A stretch of DNA of 64,000 nucleotides from Lewinella sp. W8. Its GTDB lineage: Bacteria; Bacteroidota; Bacteroidia; Chitinophagales; Saprospiraceae. A model generated the notes under the pieces. The model was not told the origin of the DNA. It worked only from the letters and a program-made list of their open reading frames with translations, and ran no database searches. The position numbers and the translations under genes were made by a program. Positions 17,563 to 25,312 of the stretch are shown piece after piece. The first letter of the stretch is position 1. Each line of letters starts with the position of its first letter. Where the stretch lies: positions 372,001 to 436,000 of the forward strand of contig NZ_SNAQ03000001.1 in NCBI RefSeq assembly GCF_004375085.3. The letters run 5' to 3'.

Positions 17563-18990
17563 ATGCAACGGTTTTTCCTACTGCCCTTACTGCTCTTTTT
17601 CACTGTGTCCCTTCCCGCGCAAATTGCCGGGGAATGGTTTGCCATCCTTGACGCCATGGGGACTAAACTTCCCCTGAAAATTGAGGTGGTCGAAGGCGAA
17701 GGCAAGCGTTCGGGGACCTACCAATCTCCCAGCCAGGGCCCCACCAAACTACCGATGGATCGCCTGGAATTTGACGGGAAGCTGTTCCGGTTCGAGATTG
17801 AGGTGGTGAACGTCCAGTACGATGCGGTATACGACGGAAAGGTCATCAAGGGGGTGTACAATCAGGCCAACCAGGATTTTCCCCTCACCTTCACGCGGTA
17901 CCGGCCCAACGGCTATCCCATCGAGGAAGGACCGATGACCCTGCGGGCGAGACCCCAGGATCCTACCGATTTCCCCTACAAACGGGAGGCCGTACGCTTC
18001 GCTGGCGGAGCCGATGACGTAACGATTGCCGGGGAGCTGACCACGCCCGCTAACGGCAAGCCCCGGGCCATGGTCGTCTTGATTTCCGGCTCCGGTCCGC
18101 AGGACCGCAATTCCTACATCGGCGCTCAGATCAACCACAGCCCCTTCCTGGTGGTGAGTGATTTTCTGACCCGAAGAGGGTACGGGGTATTACGCTACGA
18201 CGACCGGGGAGTAAACGAAAGCACCGGAGACTTTGGGGCGGCCACCAGCGCCGATCTGGCGAAGGATGCCTGGGCTGCGGTCCGTTACCTGCGAACCCGC
18301 CCCGAACTGTCGTCCGTTCCCGTCGGACTGGCCGGTCATAGTGAGGGAGGCATGCTGGCCCCCATGGTGGCCGCGGCCGACGGTGACCTCGATTTTGTGA
18401 TCTTGCTGGCGGCTCCCGGCCTGCCCATCGATAGCCTGATGCTCGAGCAGCGCCGCCAGGTCAGCAAGGCGATGGGGGTGCCCGAAGTGATTACCAGTCG
18501 CGACGAACAGGCCCTGCGGGACGCCTACGCCTGGATCAAACAAAACACGGATCTTACCATGGAGGAATACGAGGAAGGGCTTTACGGAGTGTTTATCAAA
18601 GCCATCGACGATTTTCCCGAAGCCATGCGTAAAAGCATCGTAGACCGGCGAGCCTACAGCAAGCAGTACGTTGATGCGCTGAAGTCGCCCTGGATGCGTT
18701 ATTTCCTGGCCTTTGACCCCACGGAGTACCTTGAGCAGCTGACCGTGCCGGTGCTGGCCATGAACGGCCTCAAAGACACCCAGGTACCCGGACTGGAAAA
18801 CCTGAACGGTATCTCCGCGGCCCTGGCCCGGGCCGGCAATGAAGATTTAACGGTGGCTCCCTTCCTTAACCTCAACCACCTCTTTCAACCCGCAGATACG
18901 GGCTCCCCGACGGAATACGGCACCATCGAAGTCACCTTTGCCGAAGAAGCCCTGCAAACCATGGCGGATTGGCTGGATAAACGGTTCTAG
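17563..18990 (+). CDS. Secreted alpha/beta hydrolase
   Basis: This 475-residue protein has a signal peptide (MQRFFLLPLLLFFTVSLPAQ), an N-terminal beta-rich domain of about 110 residues, and an alpha/beta hydrolase domain. SGSGPQDRNSY near residue 170 is the oxyanion-hole region, RYDDRGVNESTG near 210 is conserved, GHSEGG near 254 holds the nucleophile serine, NGLKDTQVP near 401 the acid, and NLNHLF near 439 the histidine. It is probably an esterase or peptidase of the serine aminopeptidase-like group; the substrate is unknown. The N-terminal domain (GEWFAILDAMGTKLPL) is common in this Bacteroidota subgroup. The gene is convergent with the S41 gene, six bases away. Confidence 0.88.
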   Translation: MQRFFLLPLLLFFTVSLPAQIAGEWFAILDAMGTKLPLKIEVVEGEGKRSGTYQSPSQGPTKLPMDRLEFDGKLFRFEIEVVNVQYDAVYDGKVIKGVYNQANQDFPLTFTRYRPNGYPIEEGPMTLRARPQDPTDFPYKREAVRFAGGADDVTIAGELTTPANGKPRAMVVLISGSGPQDRNSYIGAQINHSPFLVVSDFLTRRGYGVLRYDDRGVNESTGDFGAATSADLAKDAWAAVRYLRTRPELSSVPVGLAGHSEGGMLAPMVAAADGDLDFVILLAAPGLPIDSLMLEQRRQVSKAMGVPEVITSRDEQALRDAYAWIKQNTDLTMEEYEEGLYGVFIKAIDDFPEAMRKSIVDRRAYSKQYVDALKSPWMRYFLAFDPTEYLEQLTVPVLAMNGLKDTQVPGLENLNGISAALARAGNEDLTVAPFLNLNHLFQPADTGSPTEYGTIEVTFAEEALQTMADWLDKRF

Positions 18991-18996
18991 GTTGCT

Positions 18997-20460
18997 CTAC
19001 GGCCGTTGCCCGATCAGGGCCTCGGCCTTTTCGAGGACCGGATCACGGTCGGCAAGCACGTCCGCTATGGTGGGCGTGACGGGGTAGTCCGGCCGCAGGC
19101 CGTGGCCTGCGTTGTCGTGGCGATTGTTGATCAGGTACCGTAGCAAGGGAATACGCATTTTGATCCCACTGTTGGGGAGGTGCAGGGTATTCGCAATCCC
19201 GGCGGTATTGACGTTGGGGCTTCCTCCCGTTTCCACTCCGATAAAGGTGGCCCGATCGTGGTGCTGCAGCACGCCGGAAAAGTCGCCGGCAGCGGAATAG
19301 GTGTATTCATTGATCAGGACGTAGAGCTTCCCGCGGAAATTGGGCTCGCGGGGAGCCGTGTTCTTCACGGAAGGATCGTTTACCTCGGCGAACCGATCAC
19401 CCCGGGGCGTCAGGGATTTACGGGCCGCTTTCTCGAGTTGGCGGAGGTTGTCTTCGGGGTAATACTGGTGCTCGGGGATACTGAGGGTCGCCACACTGAG
19501 TTCTTCGTACACCCGGAATTCCTGGTCGAGGAGGTAGCTCAGCAATGGCATGAAGTAGGCTTCGCTGCCGCCACCGTTATTCCGTAAATCCAGTACGAGG
19601 GTACTGACTCCTTGTTCCTCGAGGTCCGCAAAAACGGATTTGAAAAAACGTTTGGGTTTGCGCCCGGCCTGCTTCCAGTGCCGGGGCAGAAAACTTCCCA
19701 CCTTCAGGTAGCCGTACTGATCGCGCAGCTCAAAGGCAAAGCGTTTCGCCGGATCAAAGGGAGGGGATTTGGCGCGCTGGGCTTCCAGCCGAGCTTCCAG
19801 GGCGGGCCACCGCTCGCTGGGGATCGTCAGGGTGCGCAGCCCGCCGTCCGCACTCCTGATCTCAAGGGTAAACTGCTCGGGTTCCCCGAAGAGGAAGCCG
19901 TAATAGTCCATGAATAGGTTTGACATCTGCCTTTCCGCGCCCGGCAGACTCTTGCCGTCCCGCGACTGGTAGCGCAGACACTCCCGGAAGCACTCCCTGG
20001 CGGATTGACCGTTAATGGAAACCAGCTCCTCTCCGAGGGTGAATTGCTGCTCCGCGGACAGGTCCCGCATGATGAAGAGCTGACCGTCCATCCATCGGAC
20101 GCCTAGGGGAAGCAAGCGCATCTCCGTGTCCAGATACTCGTAAAAAGCGGCGGGAAGCTCCATCTTGGTGTGGGCATCCGATAACAGCTCGGCCAGTGGG
20201 CCGAGGATGCGGTAGAGCTCGAGCACCCGCAGGGAGTCGGGCAGTTTTCCCTTGGCGGCGGAGAAGAAGTTTTGGTAGTCGTCCGGGGTCGCGTAGGTGA
20301 AAACCCCACCGTGGGTTTCCAGCAGGTGGTGGTGCAGGACATCAATGTCCTGCCCGGCCTGGGCTCGGCTCAACATTTTGTTGGCCGGCAGGGAATTTAT
20401 GGTCTGTCCGGCCAGGGGGCCGGAGATCAGGAGGATAAAGAATAGGGAGCGTAGGATCAT
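18997..20460 (-). CDS. Secreted S41 family (C-terminal processing) peptidase
   Basis: From the ATG at 20460 the protein has 487 residues and a signal peptide (MILRSLFFILLISGPLAGQ). The C-terminal half is the S41 protease fold: STLVLDLRNNGGGSEAYF near 300 and YVLINEYTYSAAGDFSG near 390, where the serine of TYSAA is the expected nucleophile, then GVETGGSPNVNTAG. S41 enzymes use a Ser-Lys dyad and cut C-terminal tails of periplasmic proteins or act as tricorn-like peptidases. No PDZ domain is obvious. It follows the AraC gene after 37 bases on the same strand and is likely in that operon. Confidence 0.88.
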   Translation of the reverse strand: MILRSLFFILLISGPLAGQTINSLPANKMLSRAQAGQDIDVLHHHLLETHGGVFTYATPDDYQNFFSAAKGKLPDSLRVLELYRILGPLAELLSDAHTKMELPAAFYEYLDTEMRLLPLGVRWMDGQLFIMRDLSAEQQFTLGEELVSINGQSARECFRECLRYQSRDGKSLPGAERQMSNLFMDYYGFLFGEPEQFTLEIRSADGGLRTLTIPSERWPALEARLEAQRAKSPPFDPAKRFAFELRDQYGYLKVGSFLPRHWKQAGRKPKRFFKSVFADLEEQGVSTLVLDLRNNGGGSEAYFMPLLSYLLDQEFRVYEELSVATLSIPEHQYYPEDNLRQLEKAARKSLTPRGDRFAEVNDPSVKNTAPREPNFRGKLYVLINEYTYSAAGDFSGVLQHHDRATFIGVETGGSPNVNTAGIANTLHLPNSGIKMRIPLLRYLINNRHDNAGHGLRPDYPVTPTIADVLADRDPVLEKAEALIGQRP

Positions 20461-20497
20461 GGCATCAATTGGATTGACCACAAAGCTATTTCCCGCG

Positions 20498-21331
20498 CTA
20501 GTGGTGGTCTTGTACAAAATTGCTGCCCGCCAGAAATTGCCCGGGAGTGATGCCGGAAAACCGCAGGAAAAAGCGGTGAAAGTGACTCTGATCGTAGAAA
20601 CCGGCTTCGTGGGCTGCCCCGGTGATGGAATTTCCCCGCATCAAGGATTTTTTCGCCCGCTCGACGCGGCACAGGTTCACGTACTGCAGGGGCGTAACGC
20701 CTTTTTCCCGGCGAAAGCTTCTCAGGAAATGATACCGGCTCATTCCGGCGACGGTGGCCAGATCGTCCAGATAGACCCGATCCTCGAGGTTTTGGTTGAC
20801 GTATTCGGTCACGTTGGCCAGCCAGCTTTTTTCCGTGGCTGACGGAGAATCTTGTGCTGGGTAATTGCCGTTCAGGCTGGAGCGAAACAGTTGTTCCAGT
20901 AAGGCGATGAGTTCCCGTTCCGGGGCGTGGGGGCCGGCGGCCCACGCCGTGAGGGCCGCAAACAGGTGCGGCTCCTGCAGAACGACGGAGTCCTCGCGTA
21001 GCCTGGCGGTGGCTTTGGGCGAGAGGTAGTGCACGACATCCGGACTGAGGTACAGCGTAGTGAAGCCGTAGCTGGACCCGTTCCGGTTGGGGTTGGCGTG
21101 CAGGACGTTGGGTGGCGTCAGGGAGATGGAGCCGCTCAGGGCCGTCAGCTCCCGCTGGGGGGTGACGGTGGTTTCCCGCCCGGATTGTACGAGCGTCAGG
21201 CTGTACTCATCGTGGAGGTGGACCGGGAAGTCTTCGTGGTAGGCTGATGCCGTAAGTACCGAAAGGCCGTCAAGGAACGGGTGCCGTAGATAAGTGACCC
21301 GGTCCTTGGTAGGTTTAGAAGAACTGGTCAT
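20498..21331 (-). CDS. AraC family transcriptional regulator
   Basis: The ATG at 21331 gives 277 residues; an upstream start would add six. The N-terminal half is a cupin-type sensor domain (HLHDEYSLTLVQSG near residue 35, PPNVLHANPN near 68). The C-terminal half is the double helix-turn-helix: LDDLATVAGMSRYHFLRSF near 185 and ITGAAHEAGFYDQSHFHRFF near 233. It is a DNA-binding regulator whose ligand is unknown. Its start lies inside the last codons of the 346-residue coiled-coil gene (17-base overlap), implying translational coupling, and the S41 protease follows. It may therefore control this very operon. Confidence 0.92.
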   Translation of the reverse strand: MTSSSKPTKDRVTYLRHPFLDGLSVLTASAYHEDFPVHLHDEYSLTLVQSGRETTVTPQRELTALSGSISLTPPNVLHANPNRNGSSYGFTTLYLSPDVVHYLSPKATARLREDSVVLQEPHLFAALTAWAAGPHAPERELIALLEQLFRSSLNGNYPAQDSPSATEKSWLANVTEYVNQNLEDRVYLDDLATVAGMSRYHFLRSFRREKGVTPLQYVNLCRVERAKKSLMRGNSITGAAHEAGFYDQSHFHRFFLRFSGITPGQFLAGSNFVQDHH

Positions 21332-22355
21332 AGCCGGAAGATTCACCACCCCGCTTCAGGGCGTCCTTTTCCCGCTGCGGAAGGCTATCCAGGTCCAGCG
21401 TGCTGTCCCGCTGGCTGGTGGATTCCCCGGACGGTAACTCGATGTGGCCACCGGCCAGCATCAGGTCACTTTTACGCTCCCACTCTTCGAGCATTTTCAG
21501 TCCTTCCTCGGCAAACACACCGTTTTGCAGGTCTACCGAAGACATGAAGTCGTTGGACAATTCCATCATCCGCTCCATTTCTCCCACCTTGTTGGCCACG
21601 TCCTCGGTGATGTGCTCCATGGCCTGCTCGAACATGGCCCGCTGGTCCGGACTGCCATTGATGACCGACATAGCCGATTTCATCGCTCCGTGACTGGCCC
21701 GGATGGCCTTGCGTTCTTCAATTTTGATGGCGACCTGATCGCGGGTGTCTTCCAGCAGGATTTCGGAATTCTGGTGCATACGGTTCAGAACCCGGTTCAG
21801 CACGTCCATTTTGGTCAGCAACACCCGATACTTCTGATTGCTCTCCTTGAGACGAGCCGCCCGACGGGTACTCAGAATCATCTGCTGGTTTTTTCCCCGT
21901 TCTTTGGCGAGCGTGGCCAGCTTGAGTTGCTTTTTAATCTCCGTTTCGTTCGTTTGTACGAGCGTTTCGAGGTGTCGCTTTTGTCCGCGGAGCTTGCCAA
22001 TTTGCTTCCGCATATCCTGCAGTTTACCCTCCAGTTCTTCGATGTAGGTTTTGAGGATGCCGATCGGGTCAATGTTGACGAAGACACCCGTGATCGTCCG
22101 CATGGCACTTTTATACATGTAGCTCAGCAGGGTTCGGGTGCGGGGGTCGGCAATGGCAAAGACGATTACCCCCAGCACGGCGGCGGAGACCACCAGACCC
22201 AGGGTCGTCGACAGGAAAGCCAAAATGGCGGAAGTGAAGGCGGTGGCCACGTAGACTCCCCCGGCAATCAAAGCGATGAGGAACAACAGCCCCGTTACTC
22301 CCTCCGGGCGCTTCCAGAATGACTTCTTCGTTGGCGTATCAGTAAATGCAGCCAT
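21315..22355 (-). CDS. Membrane-anchored PspA-like coiled-coil protein, unknown
   Basis: This 346-residue protein has two adjacent membrane segments (about residues 20-41 and 45-67), then a long helical coiled coil (about 95-290) rich in Glu, Lys and Arg. A short acidic C-terminal tail ends SSGYDQFF. The spacing and charge pattern (IEELEGKLQDMRKQIGKL, then RRAARLKESNQKYRVLLTKM) recall PspA/IM30 helices that bind membranes, but PspA has no transmembrane anchor. The likeness is weak and by eye. It follows the 183-residue coiled-coil gene after 68 bases and overlaps the AraC gene. The function is unknown; a role in membrane stress is only a guess. Confidence 0.75.
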   Translation of the reverse strand: MAAFTDTPTKKSFWKRPEGVTGLLFLIALIAGGVYVATAFTSAILAFLSTTLGLVVSAAVLGVIVFAIADPRTRTLLSYMYKSAMRTITGVFVNIDPIGILKTYIEELEGKLQDMRKQIGKLRGQKRHLETLVQTNETEIKKQLKLATLAKERGKNQQMILSTRRAARLKESNQKYRVLLTKMDVLNRVLNRMHQNSEILLEDTRDQVAIKIEERKAIRASHGAMKSAMSVINGSPDQRAMFEQAMEHITEDVANKVGEMERMMELSNDFMSSVDLQNGVFAEEGLKMLEEWERKSDLMLAGGHIELPSGESTSQRDSTLDLDSLPQREKDALKRGGESSGYDQFF

Positions 22356-22423
22356 TTGGCTTGGATGTGTTTGGGGAGAAAAAATGGTGGACGATAGGGA
22401 AAGATAAGGGCTTCGGGGGGAAC

Positions 22424-22975
22424 TTAACCCAGCACCCTTTGGATATCCTGAATGTCCTTACGAATGGTGGAAGTAATCACGTCCAACGCTTCGTCAAAGC
22501 CCCGCTGGTTCAGGCTGGCCTTGCTCTTGGCGGCGTTGATCTCAGAATCCGCCGCCGCAATTTTGGCTTTCGCCCGGGCAACCTGCTCCTGCAACTGCTC
22601 AATTTTGGCCTCCCAGTTGGCAATTTTCTTCTTTAGTTCCCCGGTTTCTTTGGCCTTGCCCTCCACGTTGGACATGAGGTGCTTCTCCATGCTGTTCATG
22701 AACTTGGACTTCTCGTCCTCCAGCACCTCCGTATAGTAATTAGCGGTCTTGACCAGCTTTTCCAGGCTTAGACCCACGGTAGATCCCGTGGCAAAGGCCG
22801 ACCGGATGGCGGTTTCGTGGTCCATGCCGATTTCGGTAAGCTTGGCCACGGATTGCTTGAACTCCAGATAATCAAACCCTTCGAGGTTCTTGTCTTCCAG
22901 GGCTTTCATCAAAACATTGGCAAAACGTTCGTCATCTCCGGGCATGGGGGAAAAGGCTTGAGTAAGTTTGGACAT
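22424..22975 (-). CDS. Coiled-coil protein of unknown function
   Basis: This 183-residue soluble protein has an N-terminal helical region of about 85 residues (FDYLEFKQSVAKLTEIGMD and ETAIRSAFATGSTVGLSLEKL). A coiled coil follows (about 95-160, KKKIANWEAKIEQLQEQVAR), then a short helix ending IQRVLG. I recognise no domain. No signal peptide or membrane segment is present. A perfect TAnnTTTG promoter box lies 37 bases before its start, making it the first gene of a probable operon with the PspA-like membrane protein, the AraC regulator and the S41 protease. The pairing of two coiled-coil proteins, one anchored, suggests a complex. Confidence 0.75.
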   Translation of the reverse strand: MSKLTQAFSPMPGDDERFANVLMKALEDKNLEGFDYLEFKQSVAKLTEIGMDHETAIRSAFATGSTVGLSLEKLVKTANYYTEVLEDEKSKFMNSMEKHLMSNVEGKAKETGELKKKIANWEAKIEQLQEQVARAKAKIAAADSEINAAKSKASLNQRGFDEALDVITSTIRKDIQDIQRVLG

Positions 22976-23011
22976 TAATCTTGTGTCTTAATATTGAAGC
23001 TGTGTGGAAAA

Positions 23012-23019
23012 CAAATGTA
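23012..23019 (-). promoter_or_regulatory. Minus-7 box of the coiled-coil operon
   Basis: The minus strand reads TACATTTG, a perfect match to TAnnTTTG, 37 bases ahead of the ATG at 22975. A transcription start about seven bases downstream leaves a leader of roughly 30 bases. No TTG is seen at the expected minus-33 distance, so strength is uncertain. Confidence 0.5.
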
Positions 23020-23207
23020 GGGAATGCCGGGTTGTCTGTCACCCGAATTCCCCTCCTGGCCGATGGCTACCTGGGATAAACGGACGTATCCTAGGTTTTA
23101 CTCGACTTTAGCGGTCCTTTTTTTGCAATAACGGCCACGGAATTACCCTTGGCTATCCCAAAAACAGTCCCAAACACCCATTTACCCTGCTTTCACCCAG
23201 GTTGTCT

Positions 23208-23290
23208 GGCACCTGCGGTGATCGCAAAATTCTTTTCAAAGGCAGTGTGAAAGAACGGGCAACGGTGTGCAGGATGCCAGGTTTATACCG
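23208..23290. repeat. Dispersed intergenic repeat, copy 3, possibly two halves
   Basis: GGCACCTGCGGTGATCGC (23208-23225) is shared with 32465-32482 except for two positions and resembles 17440-17457. About 50 bases on, GTGCAGGATGCCAGG followed by TTTATACCGG resembles 5501-5518 (GCGCAGGATGCCGGG then TATACC). The two halves face each other as an imperfect inverted pair around the GCAGG(T/A)(T)GCC core. Confidence 0.45.
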
Positions 23291-23300
23291 GATGCAGTCA

Positions 23301-25265
23301 TTATGGGGCTTCCACCACCGTGCCCCGGAACCGGATGATGCCGTAAAGCACGGCCACCCCGACGACCAGCAGCAGGAAGCAAAGCAGCCACCCGCCACCC
23401 AGCAGGGTAGCGAGGAAGCCACAGAGCAGTGCCACCACGCCCACCGTCAGCGCGTAGGGCAGTTGGGTGCGCACGTGGTCGATGTGGTTACAGTCAGAGG
23501 CCAGGCTGGACAGAATCGTGGTGTCCGAAATGGGCGAGCAGTGGTCGCCCAGTACGCTGGCCGCCAGTACCGTGGAGATTACGTTGAAGAGCAGGCCCTG
23601 AGCGGCGGCGTCTTCCCAGCCCGCTCCCGTAGCTACCGCCCAGGTCAGGGGGATGGCGATGGGGTAGAGGATGGCCATCGTGCTCCAGCTGGATCCGGTA
23701 CTGAAGCTCACCAGGGCGGCCAGGATGAAGATGATGGGGGGAATGAAATAGGGGTTGAGGGCGTTGCCCAGTAAGTCCACCAGAAAATCGGCGGTGTGGA
23801 GTTCTTCGGTGGTCAGGGCCAGTGCCCAGGCCAGCGTCAGGATCATGATGGCCGAAAACATGGCCTTGAAGCCGGAAGTGAGGGCGCCCATCGTCTGGCC
23901 GAGGTTCATGATGCGCTGACTGACGGTCATGAGCAGGGCCACGAAAACCCCGCTGATGCTGGCCCAGAGCAGGGCTACGTAACTGTCTGCCGCACCGATC
24001 ACTTCCCCGAGCTTACCGAAGAATCCTCCCTCCATGGCACCCCAGGTGGCGCCCCAGCCGTCGGTGGCCGGCGGACTGGCGAGGTCTCCGTAAACGGAAG
24101 ACAAACCGGTGTCCAACAGGCCGATGATGGTCATGATGATTACCGTCAGCACGGGGATGACGGCGTTACGCGCCCGCAGGGGCGCGCCGGTGACGGGACT
24201 GAGGTCCTCGGTCTCTTCCGTTTCGTCGGTGCTGGTACTGGCGGCCTTTACCTCCCCGGTCGTACGGGCCCGGGTTTCGGCCCTCAGCATGGCCCCGTAA
24301 TCCCGCTTCATCCACACGAGCATGAAGATGAAAATGAGGGTCAGGACGGGATAGAAACTGTATTTGAGTGACTCGAGGAACACGGCGTAGGGGGTCAGGC
24401 CCTCCAGAGCCGCCACCTGACTGATGCCATCGTCAATGTAACCCAGTTCCGCGCCAATCCAGGTCGTGATGAAGGCCACCGAGGCCACCGGCGCGGCGGT
24501 GGCGTCTACGATGTAGGCCAGCTTTTCCCGACTGATCTTAAAACGATCGGTAACCGAGCGCATGGTGTTGCCCACGATCAGGGTGTTGGCGTAGTCGTCG
24601 AAGAAGATCGCGATCCCCAAAAACCAGGTGATGATCTGGGCGCTGCGGGGAGTCTTGGCGTATTTGGTCAGCCGTTCCACCACGCCGGCCATGCCGCCGT
24701 TCCGGCTGATGATGGCCACCATGCCGCCTACCATGAGGCTGAAGACGATCACGGACAGGTGCCCGCCGTCATTGAGTGCCTCGATGATGTAGTGATCGAT
24801 GGTCGCCAGCAGGGATTTGACGAGGCCCAACATGCCCTCAAACCGTAACCCTCCTGCCACGAAGGCACCCACCCAGATGCCCGCGAACAGGGAAATGAGC
24901 ACCTCCTTGAAGAGCAGGGCCAACCCGATGGCAATCAGCGGGGGAAGAATGGAGAGCCAGAGGGGAATTCGCCGCAGTCGGTCCGATCCGGTTCCACCCA
25001 GATGATACAACTGGCTGCTCTCACCGGCTTTGATGAACTGTAAGCCAGGTTCAAGTACCGCAATCCGTTTGCCGTCGATGGTTTCCAGGGTGATGGCTTC
25101 CCCGTTCACCTCAATGTCTCCCACACCCTCCGGAATGACGATCCCGGCGCTGGTCGCCTCCAGGTTGCTGAGCCAGTCCGCCGCGGGACTTTGGGCACGA
25201 AGCGGAGAAAAGGCGGTCAGCAGACTAAGAATCAATACCGAAACAATAAACTTTGGGGTAGCCAT
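23301..25265 (-). CDS. NhaC-type Na+/H+ antiporter with signal peptide
   Basis: This 654-residue protein differs from standard NhaC by starting with a cleavable-looking signal peptide (MATPKFIVSVLILSLLTAF then RAQ). About 75 residues of periplasmic beta-rich sequence follow before the first transport helix (PLWLSILPPLIAIGLALLF near 101). The core has about 11 helices with conserved blocks FFDDYANTLIVGNTMR near 224, STGSSWSTMAILYPIAIPL near 549 and LGDHCSPISDTTILSS near 590, all typical of NhaC. A charged loop near 340-360 (STSTDETEETEDL) is species-specific. It exports sodium in exchange for protons, suitable for a marine habitat. It is divergent from the FG-GAP gene, 47 bases away. Confidence 0.92.
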   Translation of the reverse strand: MATPKFIVSVLILSLLTAFSPLRAQSPAADWLSNLEATSAGIVIPEGVGDIEVNGEAITLETIDGKRIAVLEPGLQFIKAGESSQLYHLGGTGSDRLRRIPLWLSILPPLIAIGLALLFKEVLISLFAGIWVGAFVAGGLRFEGMLGLVKSLLATIDHYIIEALNDGGHLSVIVFSLMVGGMVAIISRNGGMAGVVERLTKYAKTPRSAQIITWFLGIAIFFDDYANTLIVGNTMRSVTDRFKISREKLAYIVDATAAPVASVAFITTWIGAELGYIDDGISQVAALEGLTPYAVFLESLKYSFYPVLTLIFIFMLVWMKRDYGAMLRAETRARTTGEVKAASTSTDETEETEDLSPVTGAPLRARNAVIPVLTVIIMTIIGLLDTGLSSVYGDLASPPATDGWGATWGAMEGGFFGKLGEVIGAADSYVALLWASISGVFVALLMTVSQRIMNLGQTMGALTSGFKAMFSAIMILTLAWALALTTEELHTADFLVDLLGNALNPYFIPPIIFILAALVSFSTGSSWSTMAILYPIAIPLTWAVATGAGWEDAAAQGLLFNVISTVLAASVLGDHCSPISDTTILSSLASDCNHIDHVRTQLPYALTVGVVALLCGFLATLLGGGWLLCFLLLVVGVAVLYGIIRFRGTVVEAP

Positions 25266-25312
25266 AGCGTAACATTAGTCACGCCAATATACTATTCCGA
25301 ATTTCTTTACTG

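Larger units (their letters stand above)
22976..23300. other. Intergenic region between nhaC and coiled-coil operon
   Basis: This 325-base gap separates two genes on the minus strand. Its left end holds a good minus-7 box for the coiled-coil operon (23012-23019). Its right part (23208-23290) holds a copy of the dispersed GGCACCTGCGG repeat and the related segment GTGCAGGATGCCAGG, which also resembles the copy at 5500-5515. No gene is seen. Confidence 0.5.
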
